DNA from: Candidatus Zixiibacteriota bacterium
GTDB lineage: Bacteria; Zixibacteria; MSB-5A5; GN15; PGXB01
Direction: 5' to 3'
Length of the DNA: 64,000 nt
NCBI GenBank assembly: GCA_016933695.1
Contig: JAFGAL010000010.1
Coordinates: forward strand, 248,001-312,000
Of the stretch, positions 19,570-29,259 are shown one piece after another. Positions within the stretch are counted from its first letter, which is position 1. Each line of letters starts with the position of its first letter. The position numbers and the translations under genes were made by a program. The notes under the pieces are model-generated. The model worked only from the letters and a program-made list of their open reading frames with translations, did no database searches and had not been told where the DNA came from.

Positions 19570-20669
19570 CTATTTTTTATCGAATCGATTACACCGCCGC
19601 CAAGGACTATGTCGCCATCGTAGAAGACCGCCGATTGCCCCGGCGTGATCGCCCGCTCGGGTTGATGAAAACGCACTGTTGCCGGTCCATCGCCGTCCGG
19701 CGTTACCGTTGCCGGGGCGGCCTGATGCAAATACCGGATTTTCACGTCCGCCGAAAACGGCTCGATCGGATTGTCCAGTGCCACCCAATTGATGCGATTG
19801 ACCATGAATTCCTGTGCATATAAATCGATATCGTCTCCGACTATTACGCGATTCGTATCGGGATCGATTTTTCGCACATACAGCGGCGTCGGATGGGAAA
19901 TCCCCAGCCCTCGCCGTTGACCGATAGTGTAAAACGCGATTCCCTCGTGATGTCCCAAAACTCTGCCATCGGATGTGACTATTTCTCCCTCTGTGAATTT
20001 CTGCCCCTTTCCTCTCTCCCACTCTTTTAAAAACCGATGATAGTCATCATCAGCGACAAAACATATCTCACGCGATTCTTTACGTTCAGCGGTACGGAGG
20101 TTGTATTTACGGGCCAACTCCCGCACCTGTGTTTTGGTGAAGTCTCCCAAAGGCATCAGCGTTCTTGCCAGTGCGTCCTGTGATAGACCCCACAGGGCAT
20201 ATGACTGATCACGGGTGGCATCCACTCCCCGGCGGATCACGGTGCGGTTAAATTCGGCATTGTACTCCACCCGGCTGTAATGCCCGGTGGCGATCGTATC
20301 ACACCCGATTTCCAGAGCCTTTTGCAAAAAGCCCGCCCACTTGATATGGGTATTGCAGCGCACGCAGGGGTTGGGGGTTCGTCCCACCCGGTACTCATTC
20401 ACGAAATCGGTGATGACATCGTTCCTAAACTGCCTGGTGAAATCCAGCACATAAAACGGGATGGCATGCGCATTACAGATGGCATGCAGGTCATTGATCG
20501 ACTCCAGCGAACAACACCGTCCGTCGCTTGTGGTCTCGCCGCCGACGTCGTTGTAATCCCACAGCTTCATGTGGGCCGCGACCACCTCGTATCCCCGCTC
20601 CTTGAGCAGGATCATCGTCGTCGAGGAATCCACGCCCCCGGAAACCGCTACCAGTACTTTTTTATTCAT
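19566..20669 (-). CDS. mnmA: tRNA-specific 2-thiouridylase MnmA
   Basis: Thiolates U34 in tRNA for Lys, Glu and Gln. 367 residues. The PP-loop SGGVDS is at residues 10-15. The catalytic cysteines are in NPCVRCN (near residue 110) and REICFVADDDY. The C-terminal domains have GQRRGLGI and the PLYVRKIDPDTNRVIVGDD strand. It lies 31 bp after the cysteine desulfurase gene, which fits a dedicated sulfur-transfer pair. Confidence 0.97.
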   Translation of the reverse strand: MNKKVLVAVSGGVDSSTTMILLKERGYEVVAAHMKLWDYNDVGGETTSDGRCCSLESINDLHAICNAHAIPFYVLDFTRQFRNDVITDFVNEYRVGRTPNPCVRCNTHIKWAGFLQKALEIGCDTIATGHYSRVEYNAEFNRTVIRRGVDATRDQSYALWGLSQDALARTLMPLGDFTKTQVRELARKYNLRTAERKESREICFVADDDYHRFLKEWERGKGQKFTEGEIVTSDGRVLGHHEGIAFYTIGQRRGLGISHPTPLYVRKIDPDTNRVIVGDDIDLYAQEFMVNRINWVALDNPIEPFSADVKIRYLHQAAPATVTPDGDGPATVRFHQPERAITPGQSAVFYDGDIVLGGGVIDSIKNS

Positions 20670-20700
20670 GAGTACGCTCGAAGATCATTTGATCGGCTGT

Positions 20701-21870
20701 TTACCCGGTCCCGTGATACAGCGGCGACATCGATCGCAGTCGTTCGACAATTTCGGGAAGCACCGACACCGTGTAATCCAGATCCTCACGCGTGGTAAAA
20801 CGCCCCGGTGAAAACCGTATTGATCCCTGCGCCAGTTCGGTCGGGACATCCATCGCCAGCAGGACGTGGGACGGGTCCAATGACCCCGACGTGCAGGCCG
20901 AACCCGAAGCCACCGCAACACCTTTCAGGTCGAGTGATAGAATGATCGATTCGCCCTCGATGAATGCAAAGGACATGTTGAAGGTCGACGGGATTCTCTC
21001 ATCATGTCGCGGGCCGTTGAGATACACATGCGGAATCTGTGTTTGTATCGCGTTGATGAAATGGTCCGACAACTCTGCCAGCCGCGCGTGTTCTTCTTCG
21101 CGCATGCCTTCGGCAAGCCGAAGCGCCTCTCCCAACCCGACGATGGCCGGGATGTTTTCGGTTCCGGGTCGGCGTCGCTTTTCATGATGTCCACCCTGCA
21201 AAAGCGGTGTAATCTTCACTCCGCTTCGGATGTAGAGCACCCCCGCACCTTTCGGCCCGCACAGCTTGTGCCCGGACAAGGCCAGCAGATCGACACCCAG
21301 ATCATCGACGTTCACCGGAATTTTGCCGACCGACTGCACCGCGTCGCAATGAAACAATACTCCCCTCTCACGCGCGATCGCCGACAACGCCGCAATTTCC
21401 TGAATCGTGCCGACTTCGTTATTGGCATGCATCACCGAAACAATCGCCGTTTGATCGTTCAGCTTCTCACGCAATTCATCCGGCGAGACTCGTCCCTCGC
21501 GGTCGACACTGAGATGATCCACCATAAAGCCTTCTTTTTGTAATGCCTTCGCGGCCATCAGGACGGCGTGGTGTTCGATCGACGATACAATGACATGATT
21601 ACGTTTCTTCTGCAGGTAATAGGCCGCCCCTTTAAGGGCAAGATTGTCCGATTCGGTGCCGCTCGATGTGAAATAAATCTCGGACGGTTCCGCTCCAAGG
21701 GTCTCGGCAACCTGCTCGCGTGAGCGTTCCAGCGCGGTCTTCGCCTCCCGTCCGAAATGGTGCACCGAACTGGCGTTACCGTACTTGTCGGTCAAATACG
21801 GCATCATAACCTCCAGCACCCGCATGTCCAGCGGTGAGGTGCTGTTATAATCGAGATATATCTGCTTCAA
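20701..21870 (-). CDS. nifS: Cysteine desulfurase (NifS/IscS class)
   Basis: PLP enzyme that takes sulfur from cysteine for tRNA thiolation or Fe-S clusters. 389 residues. The PLP lysine is in SGHKLCGPKGAG (near residue 208), and the persulfide cysteine is in SGSACTSGSLDPSHVL (near residue 330), a group I pattern. The start is TTG at 21870, with a GAGGA box upstream and the conserved beginning MKQIYLDYNSTSPL. Its gene heads a two-gene unit with mnmA. Whether it serves MnmA only or is also the IscS of the cell is open, since no iscU is in the window. Confidence 0.95.
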   Translation of the reverse strand: MKQIYLDYNSTSPLDMRVLEVMMPYLTDKYGNASSVHHFGREAKTALERSREQVAETLGAEPSEIYFTSSGTESDNLALKGAAYYLQKKRNHVIVSSIEHHAVLMAAKALQKEGFMVDHLSVDREGRVSPDELREKLNDQTAIVSVMHANNEVGTIQEIAALSAIARERGVLFHCDAVQSVGKIPVNVDDLGVDLLALSGHKLCGPKGAGVLYIRSGVKITPLLQGGHHEKRRRPGTENIPAIVGLGEALRLAEGMREEEHARLAELSDHFINAIQTQIPHVYLNGPRHDERIPSTFNMSFAFIEGESIILSLDLKGVAVASGSACTSGSLDPSHVLLAMDVPTELAQGSIRFSPGRFTTREDLDYTVSVLPEIVERLRSMSPLYHGTG

Positions 21871-21909
21871 GGCTCAGTCCTCAAGAATATGTAATACCAA
21901 ACAGATGGC

Positions 21910-21937
21910 ATAGTAGTCAATTTTCCCCGATTGTCAA
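21910..21937 (-). promoter_or_regulatory. Promoter of the cysteine desulfurase-mnmA unit
   Basis: Minus strand: perfect TTGACA (21937-21932), 16-bp spacer, TACTAT (21915-21910). It lies in the 105-bp gap after the Omp85 gene. Just upstream, AGCCC-N7-GGGCT could form a short hairpin at the end of the Omp85 transcript, but it lacks a U-run. Confidence 0.6.
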
Positions 21938-21975
21938 GAGCCCGGCGCGGGGGCTTCGACTAACAGATGATACGA

Positions 21976-23880
21976 TTAAAACGCGTAAAGAATGGTGAAA
22001 TGGAAGCGATATCCCGAGGTATATCCGGCGGTTCTGGCTCGACGGGCGTAGTCGACCCGGATCGGCCCGGCGGGTGAAATGAACTGAAAACCGAGCCCAT
22101 AAGAAATGGCCAGATGATTCCAGGCGATTTCATCCCGATTGCGAAAACCGTTGCCCATATCGCCGAAAATCGATCCCCAGAATTTGCCGAAAATGGGATA
22201 ACGGTATTCATGATTGACAATAATGATACTATTCGCGCCTTCGGGTTTTTCCTCTTCCAGAAGCGGACCCAGCAGGTTTTCCTTGAATCCCCGGACCGAG
22301 TTGGCGCCGCCGATATAAAAACGCGCATCCACCGGGACAGTCTCCGATGAGCCGAATTCTTTGACATACCCGCCCTTGATTCGCGTCGCCTGAATCCATC
22401 CCGGCCATACTTTGCGATATCGAGACCAACTCGCTTCGCTATACGTGTAAGAATTATCGCCGCTGAGAAATCCGCCGACGTATTCTACATTCATTCGACT
22501 CAGCGATCCGTCGGTCGGCATCAGGATATTATCCCGGCTGTCACGCTGAACGGTCAGATACAATTTGCGGCGATTGGAAAGCTCTTCGTCCTGTTTTAAC
22601 AGGATTTGATCCTCATCCGATAAACCGGAAATCTTAACGGACTTGTACTCAAACCCCATCAGTATGTTGATTTTATTGCCGAGTTCACGGGTGGTCGATG
22701 CGGCCAGTCGCCAGGAACCGATTCGATACGATTCCACGCGATCCTGGATTTCCGGAGAAACCGACGCCGTCAGGGTCAGCGGCATGCGCAATCCGAGAAA
22801 CCACGGTTCCACGAAACGGGCCGTGTAGCTGTGATTGAAGATTCGCCATTCGGTGAAGATTACCGATGACACTTCGGCGGATAATTCCAAACGCCGCGAA
22901 CGCAAGATATTGCGTTTGCCCCATGATCCCGACAAAGTCCAGGTCAAATCCTTGATGGAATCCTGGGCCGCACCGGTTTTAATCGACACGTAATGTGGTT
23001 TTTTCTCCCGCAGGCTGAGGATGAAATCCGGATTCAGGCGGTCGGCCCCATTGGCGGAATCACGCGCGGCGCTGTACAGCTGAAGCGTTAAATAATTGCC
23101 GGTTTGCAATAACCGCTTTTGCGATTCGATAATATCCTTACGCTGATACACATCGCCGGGTTTGAACGTGATTTCCCGGCGCGCCAAAGACTCATGGAAT
23201 CTGCCGGCCCCAAGGATATTCACCTTGCCGAAATGCACCAGCGAATCGGCGTCTATAAAAAAAGCGACATCGGCATGATTGTCGATTACCGTTGTATCAA
23301 TGGCGTATTCCGCGGTTGCATAGGGATACCCGTCATTGGCGAGAATGGATTTGATGTCGTACGTCGCCTGTTTCAAAGCGAACGGATCGACCGGTTCGTT
23401 CGATTTGAATCGATCGCCGATTTTGTGAAAAGCATGTGCGAATTTGCTGTCGAAACTGCCGTTGATTTCCACCCGTCCGTAGACAAACTGGCGTCCCTCC
23501 TCGATACGCACCCTGACCAGCGCCGATGAATCAGGCGGCATCGCTTCAAATGTCTCCCGAACACTAACGCCGAGAAAACCGGCTGAGAGGTACAAGTATT
23601 TGACTTCCGATGTGTCGCGCATCAGCGTTTCACGTTGTATTCGGATTCGTCGGTCGGATTTAATACTGCGCCATAAATCACTGGTCCGGGAAAACAAACT
23701 GGAACGGATTTTCCCCTTCGCATAGTAACTTCCATCATTGACTTCGATAAGAATGGAGTCGATTCGGGGTTTCTTCCTGATCCAGCGTTCATACAGCGGA
23801 TCATCGACCTGTGCAAACGCCGAGCCGGACATGATAAAAATCCCGAGAAGTATAACAATGTAGCCGGCAATCCGCGTCAT
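21976..23880 (-). CDS. Omp85 family outer-membrane assembly protein (BamA/TamA-like)
   Basis: 634-residue Omp85 protein. A signal peptide (about 1-23, ends SAFAQ) precedes POTRA domains (about 35-300; one starts HFGKVNILGAGRFHESL). The C-terminal 16-strand barrel follows, with the lid-lock motif GGANSVRGF and a terminal aromatic residue (FHFTILYAF). The length and the neighbouring TamB gene (1 bp apart) suggest the TamA role rather than the main BamA. It is last in the sigma-factor operon. Confidence 0.92.
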   Translation of the reverse strand: MTRIAGYIVILLGIFIMSGSAFAQVDDPLYERWIRKKPRIDSILIEVNDGSYYAKGKIRSSLFSRTSDLWRSIKSDRRIRIQRETLMRDTSEVKYLYLSAGFLGVSVRETFEAMPPDSSALVRVRIEEGRQFVYGRVEINGSFDSKFAHAFHKIGDRFKSNEPVDPFALKQATYDIKSILANDGYPYATAEYAIDTTVIDNHADVAFFIDADSLVHFGKVNILGAGRFHESLARREITFKPGDVYQRKDIIESQKRLLQTGNYLTLQLYSAARDSANGADRLNPDFILSLREKKPHYVSIKTGAAQDSIKDLTWTLSGSWGKRNILRSRRLELSAEVSSVIFTEWRIFNHSYTARFVEPWFLGLRMPLTLTASVSPEIQDRVESYRIGSWRLAASTTRELGNKINILMGFEYKSVKISGLSDEDQILLKQDEELSNRRKLYLTVQRDSRDNILMPTDGSLSRMNVEYVGGFLSGDNSYTYSEASWSRYRKVWPGWIQATRIKGGYVKEFGSSETVPVDARFYIGGANSVRGFKENLLGPLLEEEKPEGANSIIIVNHEYRYPIFGKFWGSIFGDMGNGFRNRDEIAWNHLAISYGLGFQFISPAGPIRVDYARRARTAGYTSGYRFHFTILYAF

Positions 23881-23881
23881 A

Positions 23882-26800
23882 TCAATAATCCCAGTAGAAA
23901 TTCAACAACAGGTTGTACAGATAATTTTCGTCCACCCGGCCTTCCATCAGCAGAAATCGTTTCAGCCGGTATTCGAAACCGACCTCTTTGCCGGATACGC
24001 CCGATATCGCTGATTTCCCGTACACATATAGATTGGGATGGGTGTAAAATCCCACGGTCAACTGCGTTCCCAACGGATCAAACTTGTCACCATACACCGG
24101 GTCGATTTCAAACGTTTCCACCCCCAGGGTCCGGGAGCCGATTTGCGTGAATTGGGTGCTGAGGTATCCCGATGCCGCCGATGCCAACCGGTCGCCGAAA
24201 CGCTCGGTAGCGTCGCCCGAACCGGCATCGCCGGCATAGTAGTTGGTAAAAATCAGCGGGACGATTTCTTCGGTGCTGAACTGCGATCCTTCCGCGGCGC
24301 TGATCACCGGCTCGTCGAGCGTTCCGGTGATATGCACGCGCAAATCATAGGTCGTCGTCAACGGCTGACCGAACTGGTCGACCTCGTTGGAGACCCCCCG
24401 CACCTTGGTCGTCGCATAAATATCCAGTTCGGGATTGGGGTATTCGATGTCGTTGTACGTAATGGCTGCACCGGATTCGATCCGGAACGTCCGATCGGCC
24501 AGATACCCTTTCCCTCGCAGAATTTCCATCGAGCCGAGATAGCGATATTTGCCCGTTTCCCGAATGAAGTTGATATCGCCCGACAACTCCGCGTCGATGT
24601 CATCGTTTTTAATCCAGAGGTTGGACATGATCTCCGCATTGATATTAAAATCCCAGCTGTTCTCGGCATCCAGGGCGGACAATTCCACCCAGCCGGAATT
24701 GTCACTGGCGAAGTTTTCGCGGTACATGCCTGAGTATATGGTCACGTCGCCATATATGGTCGGCGGAGTGGCACCCTGGATCGACAGATCGGCATCGAGG
24801 AGCGCCGAGATATCCCCCAGTTCATACCGCACCGGGAAATTGCGCACATTGACGCCGACGTTGTAATCGAATTCATCGATATTGTTGATGACAATTTGTC
24901 CCGCAGCATTGACTCGTCCAAGCATGCGCCCGTTCCGGCATCGCGCCGTCGCCGATTCGATAGTAATGGTTTTGTTATTCATGACGATGTCGACATTCAG
25001 GCTGTCAAGCGGTAGTTCCAGATCGAACGGTTTCAGCACACCGTTGCGCACCGTGGCCTGGCCGTAGATGTTCGGCGTCAGCGGCTGACCGGACAGATTA
25101 AACGACGCCTCGAAATTACCCCGCAGTCGTTCGACTGCGGGGATATACAATGTCAACAAGTCAAACCGAATATCATGCGCGGTGATGTCGATATTTTGTT
25201 CGGCGTTGGGGAATCGCTCGGCAACGGTGCCAAGCGTAAGATCGATTGGGAATATTCCTCGCGCCCGGTACCCGCCGGTGCGGCTGTCCAGGTACACCGA
25301 GTCGATAAACGCCTGTTTGTTCAGATACTGAATATTGGCGTATACATGACCCAATAACACGTTTTTATTGGTCAGACTGTCGATTCTCCCGCGAAATGAC
25401 ATTTCCGGGTTCTGAAAGAAACCCGATGCCATAATCCGCCCCGACAACTCCCCGTCGATTTCGTACCCATCGGAAAGCAGTCGCAACCAGTCGGAAATTT
25501 TGATACGTTCCATATCGATGGCAAATTCCAGCGACTCATCATAGTTGATTCGTCCGACACCATTCACAAATCCCACCGGTGGAAGCAATCGGCATTGGAT
25601 GATATCATACCCGGCCGAGTCGACGGCGACAATGATCGAGTCGTCGTTTTCTATCCGACGGTTAAACAATTCTCCGTTTAACTCGGAGAACACCAGCCGC
25701 TGGGGATAGGAGATATAGTCCAGGGACCCCTCACCGCGCAGTTGTGCATAGTCATTGTGCACGGCCAGGTCCTCGAACCGGACCGTTTGCGAATCAACCT
25801 CCATCTGCATGAAGATCGAATCGTACGGGATAGCATAGGCAATTCCGTCGCGAAGAGAGACCACCACTTCCCCTTTGCGGTCGTACAGGAAGTTCATGAC
25901 ATTGACATCGATCACGGCGTTTCGTGAGTACACATCATACAGCCACAACGAATCGGATTCAAAAAAGGCCATGATATCGGGATTTTTGGTTTTGCCACTG
26001 ACCGTGAAATTCACTTGGCCGCGTCCTCCGGGGCGTTCGATAAACGTTTGTCCCGCAAATGCCGCCAGGTCATCAAACTCGGTATACCCGTCAAGATACA
26101 GGCCGGCCGAGTAATTCACGCGTCCCGAGACCACAAACAGATTGTCACCATAGACGACCTCGAATCCCTCGAGAAACCTGATGCTGTCAGTGGTAATCTC
26201 CATGTCGCCGCGAATGGCATAGGCATGATATTCATCGAACCATGACTCACCCAGATCGGCGGCAACGCGCAATACCAGATCGTCGCTTCGCAATCCCTGT
26301 CCCGACAGATCGATGAACCCGTTCAGCCGCGAGTCATAGGTCTCATCGACGACATTGTTCAGGCTGAAATCGCCAATGGTCCCGCTAACATGATAGACGT
26401 CGGGATCCGGTGAGAAATCCAGATCGCCGCGCGCCTCGATGGCACAGCCATTGAGGATTATCCCGGAAAGAGTATCGAAATCGAACCGATTATCCGCGAA
26501 TCGAAAACGCGACATCAGAGAATCGAAACGGCGTTCCATAAAATCGCCTGAAAGAAGCACGGTTCCCGCGACTTCTCCCCGATCGAGATTGATAACGCCA
26601 TCGGCATGCAATTGCCCGCGCAGGTTGGCATCAATGAATTTCGACACTTCACTCATGGTTACCCGGCAGTCATTCAGCAGCAATTCTCCCCGGATTTCCT
26701 TTTCAAACAGGAGACGGCCATCAAGCGCCAGCATGGAGGAATCGGTCACGACAAAGATATCCTGAAACATAAGATTTTTATTGCTCAGGGTCAATTTCCC

Positions 26801-27409
26801 CCCGGCGGTAACCAGGTTGAACCGCTTTTCCGACGAGGTATATCGCAAACCGTCGATGTCCACCGAGTACGTGCCCTCGCGCCCCATTAAATGAGCCTTG
26901 ATCACGATATCTTCGAACATCAGCGTATCGTGAGCGCGGTACACGGTCAGCATCAGATTATCCAGACCGAGATTGTTGATTTCAAAATCCAGCGGCGAAC
27001 GCTTGGATTCCGAAGTGTGCGTCGGTTTGGGAAACAGCCAGCCGTCGTCGCCCTGTTTCAGCGACAACTCCGCGGATTCAATGAAAACGCTTTTAAAAAC
27101 GAGATTCCCGCGCCAGAGATCCAAAAACGAATACCGCAGAGACAACTCCGGTATCGATGCCAGAACGTATTTTTCAGTGCCGTCATCATAGATAACATTG
27201 GCGTTCTTCAGCACCAATTGTGAGAACAGGTCCCCTTCGATATTTTCGATATAGACCTGCAGGGGCAGCTTGTCGCCGATCATATCGCGCAGGGCACGGT
27301 TGGCCAGATTCTCCATCAGGCCGAACTGAAACATCGCCAGATAAAACGACACCACGAATACCAATGCCGAGACAACTATCGCCAGGACGATTTTATGAAT
27401 CAGGCGCAT
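23882..27409 (-). CDS. tamB: Translocation and assembly module protein TamB (DUF490)
   Basis: About 1175 residues: one N-terminal membrane helix (residues about 5-27, KIVLAIVVSALVFVVSFYL) and a long beta-taco body. The C-terminal DUF490 domain has GDINFIRETGKYRYLGSMEI, FRIESGAAITYND and the ending YEYRLKRFLLMEGRVDENYL. TamB bridges the periplasm for lipid or protein transport with its Omp85 partner encoded just downstream. I start it at the ATG at 27409, which has a strong GAGGGGAA site. A longer reading to 27487 would overlap the upstream gene by 95 bp. Confidence 0.92.
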   Translation of the reverse strand: MRLIHKIVLAIVVSALVFVVSFYLAMFQFGLMENLANRALRDMIGDKLPLQVYIENIEGDLFSQLVLKNANVIYDDGTEKYVLASIPELSLRYSFLDLWRGNLVFKSVFIESAELSLKQGDDGWLFPKPTHTSESKRSPLDFEINNLGLDNLMLTVYRAHDTLMFEDIVIKAHLMGREGTYSVDIDGLRYTSSEKRFNLVTAGGKLTLSNKNLMFQDIFVVTDSSMLALDGRLLFEKEIRGELLLNDCRVTMSEVSKFIDANLRGQLHADGVINLDRGEVAGTVLLSGDFMERRFDSLMSRFRFADNRFDFDTLSGIILNGCAIEARGDLDFSPDPDVYHVSGTIGDFSLNNVVDETYDSRLNGFIDLSGQGLRSDDLVLRVAADLGESWFDEYHAYAIRGDMEITTDSIRFLEGFEVVYGDNLFVVSGRVNYSAGLYLDGYTEFDDLAAFAGQTFIERPGGRGQVNFTVSGKTKNPDIMAFFESDSLWLYDVYSRNAVIDVNVMNFLYDRKGEVVVSLRDGIAYAIPYDSIFMQMEVDSQTVRFEDLAVHNDYAQLRGEGSLDYISYPQRLVFSELNGELFNRRIENDDSIIVAVDSAGYDIIQCRLLPPVGFVNGVGRINYDESLEFAIDMERIKISDWLRLLSDGYEIDGELSGRIMASGFFQNPEMSFRGRIDSLTNKNVLLGHVYANIQYLNKQAFIDSVYLDSRTGGYRARGIFPIDLTLGTVAERFPNAEQNIDITAHDIRFDLLTLYIPAVERLRGNFEASFNLSGQPLTPNIYGQATVRNGVLKPFDLELPLDSLNVDIVMNNKTITIESATARCRNGRMLGRVNAAGQIVINNIDEFDYNVGVNVRNFPVRYELGDISALLDADLSIQGATPPTIYGDVTIYSGMYRENFASDNSGWVELSALDAENSWDFNINAEIMSNLWIKNDDIDAELSGDINFIRETGKYRYLGSMEILRGKGYLADRTFRIESGAAITYNDIEYPNPELDIYATTKVRGVSNEVDQFGQPLTTTYDLRVHITGTLDEPVISAAEGSQFSTEEIVPLIFTNYYAGDAGSGDATERFGDRLASAASGYLSTQFTQIGSRTLGVETFEIDPVYGDKFDPLGTQLTVGFYTHPNLYVYGKSAISGVSGKEVGFEYRLKRFLLMEGRVDENYLYNLLLNFYWDY

Positions 27410-28115
27410 ATTTCCCCTCGATATCGCATATGATTCGTCGCGACGCCGCGTATTGGTCATCCCCGGATAGCGGACGGATGTCCTCATTGACCTGATACAG
27501 CAATTCGGTCGATGCTCCCACGTTCAGACTTCCCATCACATGTGAGATCAACTGACGTTCCCGCCTGTCGACAATCAACGCGGCCACCTCCGCCAGTTCC
27601 CGTTCCACCGGGGTCAACCCCGGCCGACTGAGGACTTTGCCGTATCCCTCAAGTACCATCCATCGAAATAAATCCGGCGACATGGCCAGAAAGCGCTGTT
27701 TCAACCGGTCATAATTCCGCCCGTACACTTTCCGACATAATGCCTTGCCCTCACGGTACCATGTCTGGGCTTCATCAGGTGAAATCGGTTCAATATCATC
27801 TACTTGGCCATTATCCCCGAATACTTTGTTGTATGTCAGCGCCGCCTCGATCATGCGCGGGAATCCCAAAAACAAATAGCTTTGCAATATCGTTTCATAA
27901 ACGGCCGTCGTCGCAACGTTCTGCTCTTTAAGGTATACAAGACAGATGGTGGTAAGGTCGTTATTGCCGATGGCAATAGCGGCCGATAGAAGCGAAATCT
28001 GACGGCATTGGCGGCTTTCTGCCGGTAACTGCAGATTCCGCAAATGGTTCTGAAAGTCTTTCGGTGTTATCACGGGGGTAGTATACGAGAAACGTCGCAG
28101 CTTTGGCAACAGCAA
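27393..28115 (-). CDS. Carboxymuconolactone-decarboxylase-like (AhpD fold) protein
   Basis: 240 residues, no signal peptide. The C-terminal half (about 165-225) resembles the CMD family: YGKVLSRPGLTPVERELAEVAAL, then RQLISHVMGSLNVGAS. The first half has a partial match (LFLGFPRMIEAA), so it may be a two-lobe CMD protein. The AhpD redox pair CxxC is absent, so peroxidase-type chemistry is unlikely. It reads from TTG at 28115, 8 bp after the HtrA-like gene, and overlaps tamB by 17 bp. Its role inside an envelope operon is unknown. Confidence 0.7.
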   Translation of the reverse strand: MLLPKLRRFSYTTPVITPKDFQNHLRNLQLPAESRQCRQISLLSAAIAIGNNDLTTICLVYLKEQNVATTAVYETILQSYLFLGFPRMIEAALTYNKVFGDNGQVDDIEPISPDEAQTWYREGKALCRKVYGRNYDRLKQRFLAMSPDLFRWMVLEGYGKVLSRPGLTPVERELAEVAALIVDRRERQLISHVMGSLNVGASTELLYQVNEDIRPLSGDDQYAASRRIICDIEGKYAPDS

Positions 28116-28123
28116 TCTGGTGA

Positions 28124-29257
28124 CTATTTGATACGGCGAAGTTCCGCTTCGAGTTTTTGCATTTCCCGGCGAAGCTCAATCATGCGGCTTTCAATCGAAT
28201 CGATTACCGCCTCACGATTACCCTGATAGTTGTGTTCCTCCCGATATAAATCGGGCGATGCAATCGTCGCCTCGCCAAGCGTTACCTGCAAAGCCCGGAC
28301 TTGATTGTTGCGCAGAATACGTAACGTTACCATGGTTCCGGGACTGGATTTCTGCACGTATTGCATCAACTCATTGGCCGAAGTGACCGGCCGGGAATTG
28401 AAATCGATAATGACATCGCCGGCACGCAAACCGAAAATATGCGCGGGGGATCTTTCCACAGTACTCGCCACATACACTCCCAGACGGTTTGATGTGTCAC
28501 TCTCATAATATTCGATATCCGCCGGCTGGATGCCGAGATAGCCCGCCTTGCGGTCACCGTAACGGACCAAATACTGGCACACTTCCGGCAGTTTGAAAGC
28601 CGGAATGGCCGCACCGGTTTGCGTTTCAACCTCACCACCGATACCGGAAATGACAATGCCCACCAGACGGCCGTCCATTGCGAACAGCCCCCCGCCGACC
28701 GATCCCGATGACACCGGGGCGGTAAACTGCAGAGTGCCGTCCTGACGATACCCGACACAAAATCCCAATCCCGGCGATGACAAACCATAGGAATTGCCGA
28801 TGGCCACCACCAGCTTGCCGCGCAGTAATTGTTCGGGGGAAACCGTAACCGGCCTTCCGATTGGCTGACTTGCCCGAATCATGGCCAGTCCCGTCAGATA
28901 GTCGATACCGACCAGGCGGGCGGTATACGGTTTGGCATTGAACCAGACCACCAATCTCTGAAACCCGGAAATCGACCGCGCCGACGTGAGGATATTCCCG
29001 ACGCTGTCGACAATCACCCCGGTCGAGATCAGACTTCGGGCCGGGCTCAAATCGAGATTACTCCGGTTGCCCGGACGGCTTTGCCCGCCGGCTTCAACCG
29101 TGACAATCGACTGGATCGCCGAGTCAATGACATTCTGCAGGTGATGTTCCAGACGATCGATCGACTGTCCGTTCGCCGTTGCGGCACACCATAAAAATAC
29201 CGCCAGGATTACCAGCAATCTGATTTTCCCAGCGGTAGTACTCAAGGACATTCTCAT
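28124..29257 (-). CDS. HtrA-like protein with PDZ domain, catalytic triad lost
   Basis: About 377 residues: signal peptide or anchor (about 10-30), trypsin-like domain (about 75-225), one PDZ domain (about 235-335), and a C-terminal coiled coil (about 345-377, EAVIDSIESRMIELRREMQ). It aligns well with DegP around VIVDSVGNILTSA, VGIDYLTGLAMI, LVVAIGNSYGLSSPG and SGSVGGGLFAMDGRLVGI. The His position is Arg94, the Asp position Gly123 and the Ser position Val187, so it should be a pseudoprotease, perhaps a sensor or chaperone. I start it at the ATG at 29257; a TTG at 29263 overlaps the anti-sigma stop. The gene follows sigma and anti-sigma genes, recalling rpoE-rseA-rseB-mucD. Confidence 0.85.
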   Translation of the reverse strand: MRMSLSTTAGKIRLLVILAVFLWCAATANGQSIDRLEHHLQNVIDSAIQSIVTVEAGGQSRPGNRSNLDLSPARSLISTGVIVDSVGNILTSARSISGFQRLVVWFNAKPYTARLVGIDYLTGLAMIRASQPIGRPVTVSPEQLLRGKLVVAIGNSYGLSSPGLGFCVGYRQDGTLQFTAPVSSGSVGGGLFAMDGRLVGIVISGIGGEVETQTGAAIPAFKLPEVCQYLVRYGDRKAGYLGIQPADIEYYESDTSNRLGVYVASTVERSPAHIFGLRAGDVIIDFNSRPVTSANELMQYVQKSSPGTMVTLRILRNNQVRALQVTLGEATIASPDLYREEHNYQGNREAVIDSIESRMIELRREMQKLEAELRRIK

Positions 29258-29259
29258 GA

